The notes under the pieces: model-generated
Seen by the model: only the letters and a program-made list of their open reading frames with translations
Told to the model about the DNA's origin: nothing
Database searches by the model: none
Shown here: positions 48,687 to 59,400 of the stretch, piece after piece
Layout of the letters: the number at the start of each line of letters is the position of its first letter
Numbering within the stretch: position 1 is the first letter of the stretch
Translations under genes and position numbers: made by a program
Assembly: GCF_000374425.1 (NCBI RefSeq)
Contig: NZ_KB894371.1
Location: forward strand, 23,199-87,198
DNA: 64,000 nt
Direction of reading: 5' to 3'
DNA from: Acinetobacter tjernbergiae DSM 14971 = CIP 107465
GTDB taxonomy: Bacteria > Pseudomonadota > Gammaproteobacteria > Pseudomonadales > Moraxellaceae

Positions 48687-48917
48687 ATGAATGCGTTCAC
48701 TGGTCAAACTTTTCAGATGAATCAAATTATTAACATTAAGCATGTTGTTGAATTTACTGCGCTTAGTCGATCAAAAATCTATGAGATGATTAACAAGGAT
48801 TCTAAATATTACGATCCTACCTTTCCTCAACCTATACGTTTGACAGAAATGCGCATTGGTTGGTCAGCTTGGGAAATTCATCAGTGGATTGAGGCTAAGA
48901 TGGAAGAACGAGAGTAA
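48687..48917 (+). CDS. AlpA-family phage-type transcriptional regulator
   Basis: A small (76-residue) helix-turn-helix protein. VVEFTALSRSKIYEMI, then FPQPIRLTEMRIGWSAWEIHQWIE is the AlpA/excisionase pattern. The start at ATG 48687 has a GGGAGA site; the frame extends to 48603 but those residues are not family-like. AlpA proteins control integrase or satellite genes. It follows the broken gene and ends at a strong terminator. Confidence 0.88.
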   Translation: MNAFTGQTFQMNQIINIKHVVEFTALSRSKIYEMINKDSKYYDPTFPQPIRLTEMRIGWSAWEIHQWIEAKMEERE

Positions 48918-48918
48918 T

Positions 48919-48944
48919 GGGAGCTTTTGCTCCCTTATTTTTTT
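48919..48944 (+). terminator. Terminator after alpA-like gene
   Basis: Stem GGGAGC/GCTCCC with a TTTT loop (48919-48934), followed by TTATTTTTTT. Confidence 0.9.
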
Positions 48945-48976
48945 GGTAGAATCGAAAAAAATTACTCATGTTATAA

Positions 48977-49564
48977 ATGAAACAAAATTTAGATTATTAC
49001 GATATCAATGCATTAGGATTTTTCGAGTCTACATACAAAGTAGATATGGAGAGCCTATATCAACCATTTTTACGCTATTTACCAGACCATGCTTTTATAC
49101 TCGATTTAGGCTGTGGTTCAGGTAGGGATACATTGGCTTTTAAGAATAAAGGTTATCAGGTTGCAGCAACGGATTATTCAAAAGAACTGGTTGATAAGGC
49201 AAGGCAATTGACTGGAGTCGATGTGCGTTTTGAAAGTTTCTATGAGTTGTCTGAGCTAAATCAGTATGATGGTATTTGGGCATGTGCTTCATTATTGCAT
49301 TGTGAAAGAAAACGTTTGCCTGAAGTGTTGGGGAAAATCCTAAAAGCATTAAAAGTGAATGGTATCTGCTATATGTCATTTAAATATGGTACGGGAGAGC
49401 GTTACAAGGATGGAAGACAATTTACAGATATGAATGAATCACAAGCACAGAGCTTATTCAAAAAATTTGATAATATTTTACTGTTACAACAATGGATTAC
49501 CATTGATAAGCGTCCCGATCATAATGAAGATTGGCTGAATATCGTATTTCAAAAACAAAATTGA
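48977..49564 (+). CDS. Class I SAM-dependent methyltransferase (TehB/UbiE-like)
   Basis: The 195 residues show motif I AFILDLGCGSGRDTLAFKNKGY and a following ATDYSKELVDKAR and WACASLLHCERKRLPEVL, the small-molecule or tellurite-type methyltransferase pattern rather than a DNA methyltransferase (no NPPY-type motif). The HNH gene begins seven bases after its stop, so they form one operon. Substrate unknown. Confidence 0.83.
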   Translation: MKQNLDYYDINALGFFESTYKVDMESLYQPFLRYLPDHAFILDLGCGSGRDTLAFKNKGYQVAATDYSKELVDKARQLTGVDVRFESFYELSELNQYDGIWACASLLHCERKRLPEVLGKILKALKVNGICYMSFKYGTGERYKDGRQFTDMNESQAQSLFKKFDNILLLQQWITIDKRPDHNEDWLNIVFQKQN

Positions 49565-49570
49565 AAAAAA

Positions 49571-50584
49571 ATGTCAGTATCTATACCTACACCACAGCAG
49601 CAACTCAAGTTTCTGAAACAGATTCAGCAAATTTTACATTCAGGAAGTTTTTCTTCGACTTATAAATTTGCTTTATTGATGAGTCTTTCCCGCTTGGCGA
49701 TTGAACAGGGACGCGATACTGGAGAAGGCTTAACTTTAGACTATCTGGATATTGCAGAAAAATTTATAGATTTATACTGGAAGCAGACTCTTCCATTTCA
49801 TTTTAATGAAAATGAACCGTTGCTATTACAACAGAATAATGGCAAGCAAGCAGGAATTATCAGCTTAATTCATACTGCCCAGCAAAGTTATAAATCCCTT
49901 GCCTTAGCCAGACGAGACTATGTGTACTGGCTGCAATTGAAAAAGAAAGTGGCTGACATCGTAAAGAGGATGCCTGTGACCTACCTACAAAACTTGAAAG
50001 GTCAAAATGTTGAGTTTTTATATCGTTTAGATGATTCTCGAAAACAACTTATACTTTTACCAAATGTCATGTATTGCTTACGTCAATTTAGTGAAATTAT
50101 TGAAGAATTATGCCAGAAAAAGTGGGTTGATTTTGTAAGGTTAAATAAAGGTAATTTATTGGTTCTAGATGGTTTACCTGATCTGGCAACATTCATGTTT
50201 GAACCAAGCCGAAATCAACTTCGTCAAGTAGGAGAGTTCTTAGTGGACCTCCAAGCATGTAAGTGCTTTTACTGCCAAAAGCCAATTAAACAAAATAAAT
50301 GGGCTGTGGATCATTTCATACCTTGGGCAATGTACCCAGCAGATACAGGTCATAATTTTGTGCTTGCAGATGAAAAATGCAATTCAGCTAAAAGTGATTT
50401 CTTGGCATCAGAAGAGTTTTTGTTGCAGTGGCAGGAACGTAATAAGAACTTTAATAGCCTCATTACAGATGAGTTATCAAAGCTGGGTTTCCTGACGGAT
50501 ATTGAAAGATCACATAGAGTTGCAAGTTGGGCGTATAGTCAGGCAAAGGAGAATGGATATCTCTTTTGGAGTAATATAAATTAA
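49571..50584 (+). CDS. HNH endonuclease domain protein
   Basis: The 337-residue protein has a C-terminal HNH finger: CFYCQKPIKQNKWAVDHFIPW, then NFVLADEKCNSAKSDF, with the zinc Cys pair and the His/Asn triad. The N-terminal about 210 residues are helical and not recognised; the GRDTGEGLTLDYLDIAEKF segment is typical of proteins in defence loci. Operonic with the upstream methyltransferase. Inferred DNA nuclease. Confidence 0.85.
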   Translation: MSVSIPTPQQQLKFLKQIQQILHSGSFSSTYKFALLMSLSRLAIEQGRDTGEGLTLDYLDIAEKFIDLYWKQTLPFHFNENEPLLLQQNNGKQAGIISLIHTAQQSYKSLALARRDYVYWLQLKKKVADIVKRMPVTYLQNLKGQNVEFLYRLDDSRKQLILLPNVMYCLRQFSEIIEELCQKKWVDFVRLNKGNLLVLDGLPDLATFMFEPSRNQLRQVGEFLVDLQACKCFYCQKPIKQNKWAVDHFIPWAMYPADTGHNFVLADEKCNSAKSDFLASEEFLLQWQERNKNFNSLITDELSKLGFLTDIERSHRVASWAYSQAKENGYLFWSNIN

Positions 50585-50597
50585 TTCTTTAACTTAT

Positions 50598-51653
50598 TTA
50601 AAGGTAGTACCAAAGATCATCAACCTTACTATCCTTATCTAATCTTACCTCTATATATTCACTATATTTCATTTTGTTAGGGTCCTTTTCATGGTGAGCA
50701 AAAAAAGCCCCCTGTAAAGCATCACAATGAAAGCAGCCATTGGATAAATAGGCTGTACCACGTGTTTTACTAAAACGTTTAATAATAAAACCATATGTAT
50801 ATTTTTGCATAAGTTTAGGGTTATTTAAAATTTCACTATGAGAACTAGAGAGGTGTTCGATAGTTAATTCAGCTATTTTGGTTAAGTCTGATTTGTAATG
50901 TATGAAGTAGTTGATTTCCATAATAGTATTGGTTAATTGGTTGCATTTCCAACATCTGACTTGATTCAATCCTAACTGTAAAAATCTTTGAGAGTTGGGT
51001 TTTAATGAGTGCTGAATACCACCGCTCATAAGGTGCTGGAAGAACTGAATAAATTCTTTTTCTACTAAATCAAAACTGTCACAATTTTTAAAAGCACCAC
51101 TTGCAATAAGTTGGTGAGATTCTTTGTCCAAGGAAATTGAAAAGATAGGCAATTCATAACTTTGGTAATCTAATACATCCCATTTGTTTTTTAAAGTTGT
51201 GCGCATGAACCAAATTGCGGGGATTCCTGAAGCTTTATACTTTTCTTGTCTGCGTACTGTTTCTTCTATACTTTGGTAGGACCATTGAATTTCAATTACA
51301 ATTTTTGATTGTTCTTTTTCTGCATAAATATCAGCAATCCATATTTCACCATCAGGTGTTTGACCTCGATATTCAGGAAAAACTTTCCAACCATTTTCAT
51401 GTAGATGCTTTAGGATCAAGTATTTGCAAAGTTGATGTTCACGACTTTCTCCTGAGCTAAATTCACATGTACTTGATGGATGGTGAGCAAAAAACTGAGT
51501 ACCCAATTTATTTTTTTTGGGAATTGCTTTGGTATCGCAGCATGGCATATACATATTTAGATTTTTATATTTCTCTTTTAATCTTGACCATTGTTCATCA
51601 TCAAGCATAAAGCTATAAATTTCTTTTTCTTCGATAATACTTAGAAAGCCCAT
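50598..51653 (-). CDS. CoiA-like competence/nuclease family protein
   Basis: The 351 residues show the CoiA hallmark: an N-terminal cysteine pair and FAHHPSSTC segment, then a PD-(D/E)xK-like core ADIYAEKEQSKIVIEIQWSYQ. C-terminal Cys pairs (CWKCNQL, GCFHCDALQ) may bind zinc. It is convergent with the HNH gene and divergent from the hsd operon. CoiA family members are linked to competence or are stand-alone nucleases; which applies here cannot be decided. Confidence 0.8.
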   Translation of the reverse strand: MGFLSIIEEKEIYSFMLDDEQWSRLKEKYKNLNMYMPCCDTKAIPKKNKLGTQFFAHHPSSTCEFSSGESREHQLCKYLILKHLHENGWKVFPEYRGQTPDGEIWIADIYAEKEQSKIVIEIQWSYQSIEETVRRQEKYKASGIPAIWFMRTTLKNKWDVLDYQSYELPIFSISLDKESHQLIASGAFKNCDSFDLVEKEFIQFFQHLMSGGIQHSLKPNSQRFLQLGLNQVRCWKCNQLTNTIMEINYFIHYKSDLTKIAELTIEHLSSSHSEILNNPKLMQKYTYGFIIKRFSKTRGTAYLSNGCFHCDALQGAFFAHHEKDPNKMKYSEYIEVRLDKDSKVDDLWYYL

Positions 51654-51772
51654 TTTTATACGAATTAGTTAACTTTTAACTTATTTTACGGGTGGTAAAA
51701 CCCATTGTAAATCAGGCACAATTAGCCGCATAAATTTTAAGTTTCAAGCTGTAAAGCAAGCGGTATATTTCA

Positions 51773-54046
51773 ATGACAAATAACAATTTTTCTCAAGTTG
51801 CAGCTTTCATTTGGTCAGTCGCAGACCTACTTCGTGGTGACTTTAAACAATCTCAATACGGACGTGTGATTTTACCGTTTACTTTACTTCGCCGTTTGGA
51901 GTGCGTATTTGAGCCAAGTAAAGCTAAAGTGCTTGAAGCTAATGAAAAAGTGAAGGCGATGCCTTTGCCAGAAGAAGCAAAAGAAAAAATGTTATTGAAG
52001 GCAACAGAGAGCCTATCTTTTTTTAATACTTCAGAGCTTGATTTAAGCAGCCTTGGGCAAAAAAATATTCGAGCGAATATCAGTAACTACATCCAGCACT
52101 TTTCAAAAGATGCCCGTGAAATATTTGAACACTTTAAGTTTGATGAGTTCACAGGCTTATTGGACGATGCCAACTTACTCTATAAAGTCGTGCAAAAATT
52201 TGCGAGCACGGATTTAAGTCCACAAAGTATTTCTAATCATGACATGGGTTTGGTATTTGAAGAGCTGATTCGTCGTTTCGCTGAAAGTTCAAATGAAACA
52301 GCAGGAGAACACTTTACCCCACGAGATATTGTGCGACTCACAACAGGTTTGATTTTTAGCCAAGATGATGATGCCCTGAATAAAGAGGGTGTGATTCGAA
52401 CCATTTATGATCCTACTGCTGGGACAGGCGGTTTCCTGTCATCAGGTACGGAATATGTGTATGAGCATAATCCTGAAGCAGTGATGCGTGTGTTTGGTCA
52501 GGAACTCAATCCAGAATCTTACGCCATTTGTAAAGCGGATATGTTGATTAAAGGGCAGGATGTTAGTCGAATCAAGTTAGGCAATACATTGTCTAATGAC
52601 CAGCTTGCCTATGAAAAGTTTGACTATATGCTGTCAAATCCACCATTTGGTGTGGATTGGAAAAAGATTGAACAAGAAATTAAAGAGGAGCATGAACAAA
52701 AGGGCTTTAATGGTCGTTTTGGTGCAGGCTTGCCGCGTGTCTCAGATGGATCACTATTATTCCTAATGCATTTGATCAGTAAAATGCGCGATGTGGATAG
52801 CACAGGTCAGGGCAGTCGCATCGGTATCATTTTAAATGGCTCGCCTTTGTTTACAGGCAGTGCTGGCAGTGGTGAAAGTGAAATCCGCCGTTATATTTTA
52901 GAAGCGGATTTGCTTGAAGCGATTATCGCTTTACCAACCGATATGTTCTATAACACAGGCATTGCGACTTATGTTTGGGTACTCAGTAATAAGAAAGACG
53001 CCGAGCGTAAAGGCAAAGTACATTTAATTAATGCAGCGAACCTCAGTTCGAAAATGCGTAAGTCACTTGGGTCGAAGCGTAACTATCTGACAGATACAGA
53101 AATTAAGACCATTACCCAAAACTATGGTGCTTTTGAAGCAGTAGATACACTGGCTTTAGATGGTGAAAGTGAACAGCAAAAGCCATTCTCGAGCAAAATT
53201 TTTAATAGTTATGAATTTGGCTACCGCCGTGTCACCATTGAACGTCCGTTACGTTTATCAGTGCAATTGTCTGATACTCGGATTAACCGTCTAAAATTTT
53301 CATCAAAATTCCTAGATGTCATGATGGAGACACTATTTGTTGAATTTGGTCAGTCTTGGAATGATGAAAGCTATGGTGATTTCTCGGATGTAGAAGTCGA
53401 AGCGAGAGCTTTCATAAAAGCAAATTATCCTGATATTAAAGAGAAAGATGTAAAGAATATTTTGTCCAAAGATTTATGGATTGATCAAAAAAGTTTGTTC
53501 ATGAAAGCAAAAATGCTTCAAGGAGAAATTGGACTTAAACAATTTGATGATATGAACGAATTTTCTCTTGTACTTAAAAGATCAATTAAGAATCTTGGAA
53601 TTACATTAGATTCAAAAGAGCAAAAATTACTTTTGAATGTAGTGTCTTGGAAAAACCATGAAGCGGAGCCAGTGGTAAAGAAAGTATTGAAGACAACTTC
53701 GCATTCACTTTATGGGTATTTTGAATATAAAGGTCAAGTAGTTGAATTTGAACAAGATGGTGATTTGCGTGATGCCGAGAACATTGCGCTTGACCCAAGC
53801 CAAAGCACGACTGATTTAATTGAGTCTTACTTTAAGCGTGAAGTACAACCGCATGTGCCTGATGCGTGGATCAATGCCGATAAGCGTGATGCACAAGATG
53901 GAGAAATTGGGATTGTGGGTTATGAGATTCCGTTTAACCGTCATTTCTATGTGTATGAGCCACCACGTGATTTAGCCGAGATTGATGCCGATTTGGATGC
54001 GGTGAGCCGTGAAATTATGGCACTTTTGCAAGAGGTGCATTCGTAA
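51773..54046 (+). CDS. hsdM: Type I restriction-modification system M subunit
   Basis: HsdM methylates adenine in the host sequence and with HsdS forms the modification core. The 757 residues have the N-terminal HsdM helical domain ([34 protein letters not shown]), SAM motif [10 protein letters not shown] (Asp213) and the catalytic NPPF (Asn289-Phe292). The C-terminal about 280 residues form a long extension ending in [19 protein letters not shown], usual for this HsdM subgroup. The stop overlaps the hsdS start by one base (TAATG). Confidence 0.95.
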   Translation: MTNNNFSQVAAFIWSVADLLRGDFKQSQYGRVILPFTLLRRLECVFEPSKAKVLEANEKVKAMPLPEEAKEKMLLKATESLSFFNTSELDLSSLGQKNIRANISNYIQHFSKDAREIFEHFKFDEFTGLLDDANLLYKVVQKFASTDLSPQSISNHDMGLVFEELIRRFAESSNETAGEHFTPRDIVRLTTGLIFSQDDDALNKEGVIRTIYDPTAGTGGFLSSGTEYVYEHNPEAVMRVFGQELNPESYAICKADMLIKGQDVSRIKLGNTLSNDQLAYEKFDYMLSNPPFGVDWKKIEQEIKEEHEQKGFNGRFGAGLPRVSDGSLLFLMHLISKMRDVDSTGQGSRIGIILNGSPLFTGSAGSGESEIRRYILEADLLEAIIALPTDMFYNTGIATYVWVLSNKKDAERKGKVHLINAANLSSKMRKSLGSKRNYLTDTEIKTITQNYGAFEAVDTLALDGESEQQKPFSSKIFNSYEFGYRRVTIERPLRLSVQLSDTRINRLKFSSKFLDVMMETLFVEFGQSWNDESYGDFSDVEVEARAFIKANYPDIKEKDVKNILSKDLWIDQKSLFMKAKMLQGEIGLKQFDDMNEFSLVLKRSIKNLGITLDSKEQKLLLNVVSWKNHEAEPVVKKVLKTTSHSLYGYFEYKGQVVEFEQDGDLRDAENIALDPSQSTTDLIESYFKREVQPHVPDAWINADKRDAQDGEIGIVGYEIPFNRHFYVYEPPRDLAEIDADLDAVSREIMALLQEVHS

Positions 54047-55338
54047 TGGCGAAGTATCAGAAATATGCTGAATATAAAGATTCAGGTGTGGAGTGGTTGG
54101 GGGAGGTTCCGAGTAACTGGAAAGTGACAAGACTTAAATTTTTAGCCAAGATTAAAAATGGACAAGACTATAAACATGTAGAAGCTGAAAATGGTTTTCC
54201 TGTGATGGGCTCAGGTGGACAGTTTACGTTCAGTACAGAATTTATGTTTGATCAGCCTTCAGTTTTACTTGGACGAAAAGGAACTATCGACAAGCCTTTA
54301 TTTATCGATGAGCCTTTTTGGACAGTTGACACTATGTATTACACAGACGTTCAAAAGGATATTGACGTAAAATATTTCTATTATTTAGCAAAGACTATTC
54401 TTTTTGATCGATATTCAACAAATACTGCTTTACCAAGCATGACTCAAGAAAACCTTAATAATTTTGAGTTTTCTATTCCATGTGATTTTGACGAGAGATT
54501 GGCGATTAGGAAATTTCTTGACCACGAAACAGCAAAAATTGATACCCTGATTGCTAAACAAGAAAAGCTAATTGAGCTGCTCAAAGAAAAACGCCAAGCG
54601 GTAATTAGTCATGCAGTGACTAAAGGTTTAAATCCAAGTGTACCGATGAAAGATTCAGGTGTGGAGTGGTTAGGGGAGGTGCCTGAGCATTGGATTGTGA
54701 GTAAATTTGGTTATATTTCTCAAGTAGTCCGAGGTGGTTCACCACGTCCTGCTGGTGACCCAGCATTGTTTAATGGTGATTATTCGCCGTGGGTGACAGT
54801 TGCCGAAATTACAAAAGATGATGAGTTATATCTTACAAGTACAGAAACTTTTTTGACAAAGAAAGGTAGTGAGCAGTGTCGAGTTTTTCAATCAGGCACT
54901 TTGTTACTTTCCAATAGTGGTGCAACGCTTGGCGTTCCTAAAATTTTGTCTATCAATGCCAATGCAAACGATGGTGTAGTTGGATTTGAGGATTTAAAAA
55001 TAGACACTGAGTATGCTTATTTTTATTTATCAGTTTTGACAAATGATTTACGTGAAAGAGTTAAGCAAGGTTCAGGACAACCAAATTTAAATACAGATAT
55101 TGTAAAAGCTATTTCTATAACAATTCCGCCTGAAAATGAAATTAGAGAAATTGTTGCAGACATCAAAAAGAAAATTGATCATTTCTCTAAGTTAATGGCA
55201 TCGGCTGAAAATGCTATTCAACTCATGCAAGAACGCCGTACAGCCCTTATTTCCGCAGCCGTAACAGGAAAAATTGACGTTCGTCATTGGCAAAATCCAA
55301 ATAAAAATAATGAGGCGAATATGGAGTTAAGTGCATGA
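54046..55338 (+). CDS. hsdS: Type I restriction-modification specificity subunit S
   Basis: HsdS sets the bipartite DNA target. Two target-recognition domains each open with DSGVEWLGEVP (residues about 12 and 203) and each ends in a helical spacer (ETAKIDTLIAKQEKLIELLKEKRQAVI in the first half). The second half ends in LMQERRTALISAAVTGKI. The duplicated half-starts are near-identical at DNA level, a place where halves may recombine to change specificity. Coupled to hsdM upstream. Confidence 0.94.
   Translation: MAKYQKYAEYKDSGVEWLGEVPSNWKVTRLKFLAKIKNGQDYKHVEAENGFPVMGSGGQFTFSTEFMFDQPSVLLGRKGTIDKPLFIDEPFWTVDTMYYTDVQKDIDVKYFYYLAKTILFDRYSTNTALPSMTQENLNNFEFSIPCDFDERLAIRKFLDHETAKIDTLIAKQEKLIELLKEKRQAVISHAVTKGLNPSVPMKDSGVEWLGEVPEHWIVSKFGYISQVVRGGSPRPAGDPALFNGDYSPWVTVAEITKDDELYLTSTETFLTKKGSEQCRVFQSGTLLLSNSGATLGVPKILSINANANDGVVGFEDLKIDTEYAYFYLSVLTNDLRERVKQGSGQPNLNTDIVKAISITIPPENEIREIVADIKKKIDHFSKLMASAENAIQLMQERRTALISAAVTGKIDVRHWQNPNKNNEANMELSA
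54079..54107 (+). repeat. hsdS half-repeat, copy 1
   Basis: This 29-base DNA stretch encoding DSGVEWLGE recurs at 54652-54680 with one difference (a G/A change). Confidence 0.7.
54652..54680 (+). repeat. hsdS half-repeat, copy 2
   Basis: This is the second copy of the segment at 54079, at the opening of the second target-recognition domain. Confidence 0.7.
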
Positions 55339-55432
55339 TGCTTTCCATATGTTCTATACAAATCTGTTCGCAAATGCGAACAAAAAGCCATTGCATAAAA
55401 ACGCATAAAATTGCACAATACGCTCAACAACA

Positions 55433-55486
55433 CCCGACAAGGCTAGGCAAGCAATTGCATCCTCAAACTGTCGGGTTACTTTTTTC
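55433..55486 (+). other. Hairpin between hsdS and abi
   Basis: CCCGACA (55433-55439) and TGTCGGG (55469-55475) form a 7-bp stem with a 29-base loop, then TTACTTTTTT. It may be a leaky terminator or attenuator ahead of the abi gene. The stretch 55339-55552 otherwise holds no credible gene. Confidence 0.4.
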
Positions 55487-55552
55487 TGCCCTACCAAAAT
55501 ATAATAATGACTCTACATACAGGCAATTACCCCGATGTGCAGGTAATGCCGC

Positions 55553-56470
55553 ATGAAACCATTTAATAAACCGCCTAAAACATTTTCCGAGCAACTGGAG
55601 ATTTTAAAATCTCGTGGTATGGTCGTTAACGATGAACAGAAAGCAATTTTCCACTTAGCCCAAGTCAATTACTACCGTTTGGGTGCTTATTGGCTACCCT
55701 TTGAACAGACCCATTCACCTCACTGTTTTCAAGAAAACACGAATTTTGAACAGGTGTGGGAAATCTATGTTTTTGACCGTGAACTCAGACTATTGGTGCT
55801 CGATGCAATCGAACGGATTGAAGTGGCGATTCGTACCCAATTTGCCTACGAACTTGCGCATCGGCACGGTGCACATGCTTTTATGCATTCGCAATATTTT
55901 AAACCCCTGTTTAGATGGGAAAAATTATTAGAGTCGTTAGAGGGAGAAATAGACCGAGCTGATGAAGTATTTATAGAACATTACCAACGTACTTATGATC
56001 AGCCTGCATTGCCACCGATTTGGGCATCTTGTGAAGTGATGAGTTTCGGGCAACTTTCTAAATGGTATCAGTCACTGGCTCCGAAACAAACACGCACAGC
56101 AATTTCGAGTCATTTTGATTGCGATGAAAAGCAATTTGAAGGTTTATTACAGCATCTCGTATATTTGCGAAATACCTGTGCACATCACTCACGGCTATGG
56201 AATCGTAAATTTACTAAAACCATTGCGAAACCTCGAAACAAACCTTTGGGCTTAGCCCAGCAGTGCAATTTTGATCAAAAGGCCTCGGCAGATCGTAAAC
56301 TTTATAATAGCTTGGTTTTTCTACTGTACTTTATGGATAAAATCACCTTACAACATACATGGCGTCAGCGTTTGATTGATCTTTTGTTGTCGCATAAAAA
56401 CATTTCTAAAGCCTATATGGGCTTTCCTGAAGATTGGCAAACTTATCCAATCTGGCAAATAAAACAATAG
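55553..56470 (+). CDS. Abi family (AbiD/F-like, Abi_2) HEPN protein
   Basis: The 305 residues show the Abi_2 pattern: LAQVNYYRLGAYWLPFE, IYVFDRELRLLVLDAIERIEVAIRTQFAYEL and LRNTCAHHSRLWNR. The RN-x3-H-type motif (RNTCAH) is the HEPN RNase signature, so it may cleave RNA and abort infection. It lies in the same direction between hsdS and hsdR. Abi genes in such places are known in Gram-negative bacteria, but it is not a needed part of type I systems. Start ATG 55553 follows an AGGTAA site. Confidence 0.87.
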   Translation: MKPFNKPPKTFSEQLEILKSRGMVVNDEQKAIFHLAQVNYYRLGAYWLPFEQTHSPHCFQENTNFEQVWEIYVFDRELRLLVLDAIERIEVAIRTQFAYELAHRHGAHAFMHSQYFKPLFRWEKLLESLEGEIDRADEVFIEHYQRTYDQPALPPIWASCEVMSFGQLSKWYQSLAPKQTRTAISSHFDCDEKQFEGLLQHLVYLRNTCAHHSRLWNRKFTKTIAKPRNKPLGLAQQCNFDQKASADRKLYNSLVFLLYFMDKITLQHTWRQRLIDLLLSHKNISKAYMGFPEDWQTYPIWQIKQ

Positions 56471-56495
56471 AAAAGGCATTTTAAGATTTAAAAGG

Positions 56496-59400
56496 GTGAC
56501 GAGAAAAATGCGATCGGACGTAACTTTAGAAACGATTTTTCAACAAGATATTATTACGCAAATGCAAAGTCATGGTTGGCAGGTTGGTTCACCACAGGGC
56601 TACAACCGTGAAAAAGCCCTCTATGAACAAGACGTTTTAGATTTTGTACAAAAGACCCAAGACAAAGAATGGCAAAAGTTTAAAAGTATTTTTCCGAATG
56701 ATACAGAACGCCATTTTTTAGATACTGTGGTGGCTCAGCTTAAAAAAGCTGACATGAATGCCACCGATATTGAGTCTCGCAGTTATGGTACGTTGGGTGT
56801 ATTACGTCATGGACTTAAAACCCGTGGTACACGCTTTTCATTTTGCCAGTTTAAACCTGAACATGGTCTAAACACTGAACTGAATGAAATCTATAAACAG
56901 AATATTTGTCGTGTTGTACCTGAGTTGGTGTATAGCCCATACGCCAACAAAGCTGAATTTGAAGCAACAGGTAAACAAGCAAAAAAATGGCGCATCGATT
57001 TAGTCCTGTTTATTAATGGTTTTCCTGTGGCAACGCTAGAACTCAAGTCAGAGTTTAAACAAGCCGTACAAAATGCCATGGCACAGTACAAAAAAACACG
57101 CCTACCCAAAGACCCTGAAACCAATAAGCCAGAACCATTATTGACCTTTAAACGTGGTGCATTAGTGCATTTTGCGGTGAGTCAGTATGAAGTCTATATG
57201 GCAACTTATCTCAATGGCGACAACACCTATTTCTTGCCCTTTAACAAAGGCACTAAAGAACAAGGTGCAGGCAATGATGTACCTGAAGATGTGAATGAAT
57301 ACGCAACAGGTTATTTGTGGAATGAAGTTCTAACACCAGACAGCTTACTGAATATTATTGGTAATTTTATTCACTTACAGATTGATGAAAAAGAAGACTG
57401 GGAAGGACGTAAATATAAAAAAGAAAGCCTGATTTTCCCACGTTATCACCAATGGAAAGTCGTGACCAAATTGGTTGAAGACTCTTTGGTAGAAGGGACG
57501 GGGCAAAAATATCTGATTCAGCATAGTGCGGGTTCAGGAAAGTCCAACTCAATTGCATGGACAGCACATCAACTGTCTAGCTTATACGATGCCAACAATA
57601 ACAAGATGTTCGATTCAGTGATTGTAGTGACTGACCGAACTATTCTGGATGCACAACTACAAGATACGATCTATCAGTTTGAACATGCGGATGGCGTGGT
57701 TGGACGAATTAATAATAAAGAAGGCGATGGTTCTAAATCTGAAAAATTGGCAAATGCATTAGAAATTGCACAGCCGATTATTATTGTCACCATTCAGACC
57801 TTCCCTCATGTGCTTAAAGCAATTGAAAACAGTACCAGTTTAAAAGAACGTAAATATGCCGTAATTGCAGATGAAGCACATTCTTCGCAAAGTGGCTCAA
57901 CGGCACGACAGCTCAAAGAAACGCTGATGCTTGATGAGCGTGATGAACATGATCAGCTCACGTCAGAAGATGTACTAGATGCGGTCATGGCTTCACGTAA
58001 AGGCAGCCAGAATTTAAGTTTCTATGCTTTTACGGCAACACCAAAAGATAAAACACTACAGTTATTCGGTCGTTTGCCGAATCCTGAACTACCTCTATCC
58101 AAGACCAATAAGCCTGAAGCCTATCATGTCTATTCAATGCGCCAAGCGATTGAAGAAGGCTTTATTTTGGATGTGTTAAAGAATTATACCAACTATAAAG
58201 TGATTTATAAGCTCAAACAAAAGATTGAGGAAAAAGACGATCAGGTCGATGCCAAAAAAGCCAAGATCAAGCTCAATCAATGGGTGCGGCTCCATGACCA
58301 TAATATCTCGCAAAAAGTGCGTGTAATTATTGAGCATTTTAAAAAGAATGTGATGGGCTTATTAGGTGGTCAAGCCAAAGCCATGGTGGTGACCAGTTCA
58401 CGTAAAGAGGCTGTACGGTACAAACAAGCCTTTGATAAATATGTGGCAGAGCAAAACTATGCCAATATTCAAGCGATGGTAGCATTTTCAGGTGAAGTCG
58501 AATTTGCTGATCATGATGCGGATAGTGGTCATTTGGTTGGACAGAAGTTTACTGAAAGTAACATGAATCCAAACTTGAAAGGGCGTGAAATGCGTAAGGC
58601 ATTTGATAGCGATGACTTTCAAGTGATGATCGTTGCTAATAAATTTCAAACAGGGTTTGATCAGCCAAAGTTAAGTGCCATGTATGTGGATAAAAAACTG
58701 GGTGGCGTGGAGTGTGTCCAAACCTTATCGCGTTTAAACCGAACTTATCCTGGCAAAGCAGAATCGGGTACATTTGTTCTGGATTTTTTTAACGAACCAC
58801 AAGAAATCTTGGATGCATTCCAACCCTACTACCAAACAGCAGAGCTAGCAGATGTCTCTAATCCTGACATTGTGTATGACTTGGTTGAGAAGCTTAAATC
58901 AGCACGCATTTTCCTCATGACTGAAGTTGAGCAATTTGTTGAGGCTTTCTATAGCAAAAACAAATCTAATGCAGCACTTGCCAATATCTGTAAACCAGCG
59001 ATGCAACGTTGGCAGCAACGTTATTCTCAAGCAGTCAATGATTATGACGTGACCAAGAATCGTTTGGAAATTACCAAACGAACAGGTGAACCTGTGTTGA
59101 TTGCAAATGCTGAAAATGAATTTGCCGAAGCGAAAAAGGCACGTGATGCACTAGAAATCTTTAAAAAGGATTTAGGTAGTTTTAGTCGTTTTTATGAGTT
59201 TATGTCGCAGATTGTAGAATATGATGATAAAGAACTCGAAAAAATCAGTTTGTTTGCCCGTACTTTACGTCCGTTATTACGGGAGCAAGCAGCGGATGAA
59301 GATGTGATTGATTTAAGTAATGTCTCAATGAGTCATTATCGTCTCTCTAAAATTCGTCAACAGGATATCCAACTAAAAGCGGATAGTACTGAGCATAAAT

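Noticed and set aside
52637..54046. Long C-terminal extension of HsdM as a possible fusion
   Set aside because: From memory, this subgroup of HsdM proteins regularly has such a tail with the [16 protein letters not shown] ending, so it is normal.
55335..55556. 73-codon plus-strand frame between hsdS and abi
   Set aside because: It has no family features or ribosome site, overlaps the start of abi and contains a hairpin, so I treat the stretch as non-coding.
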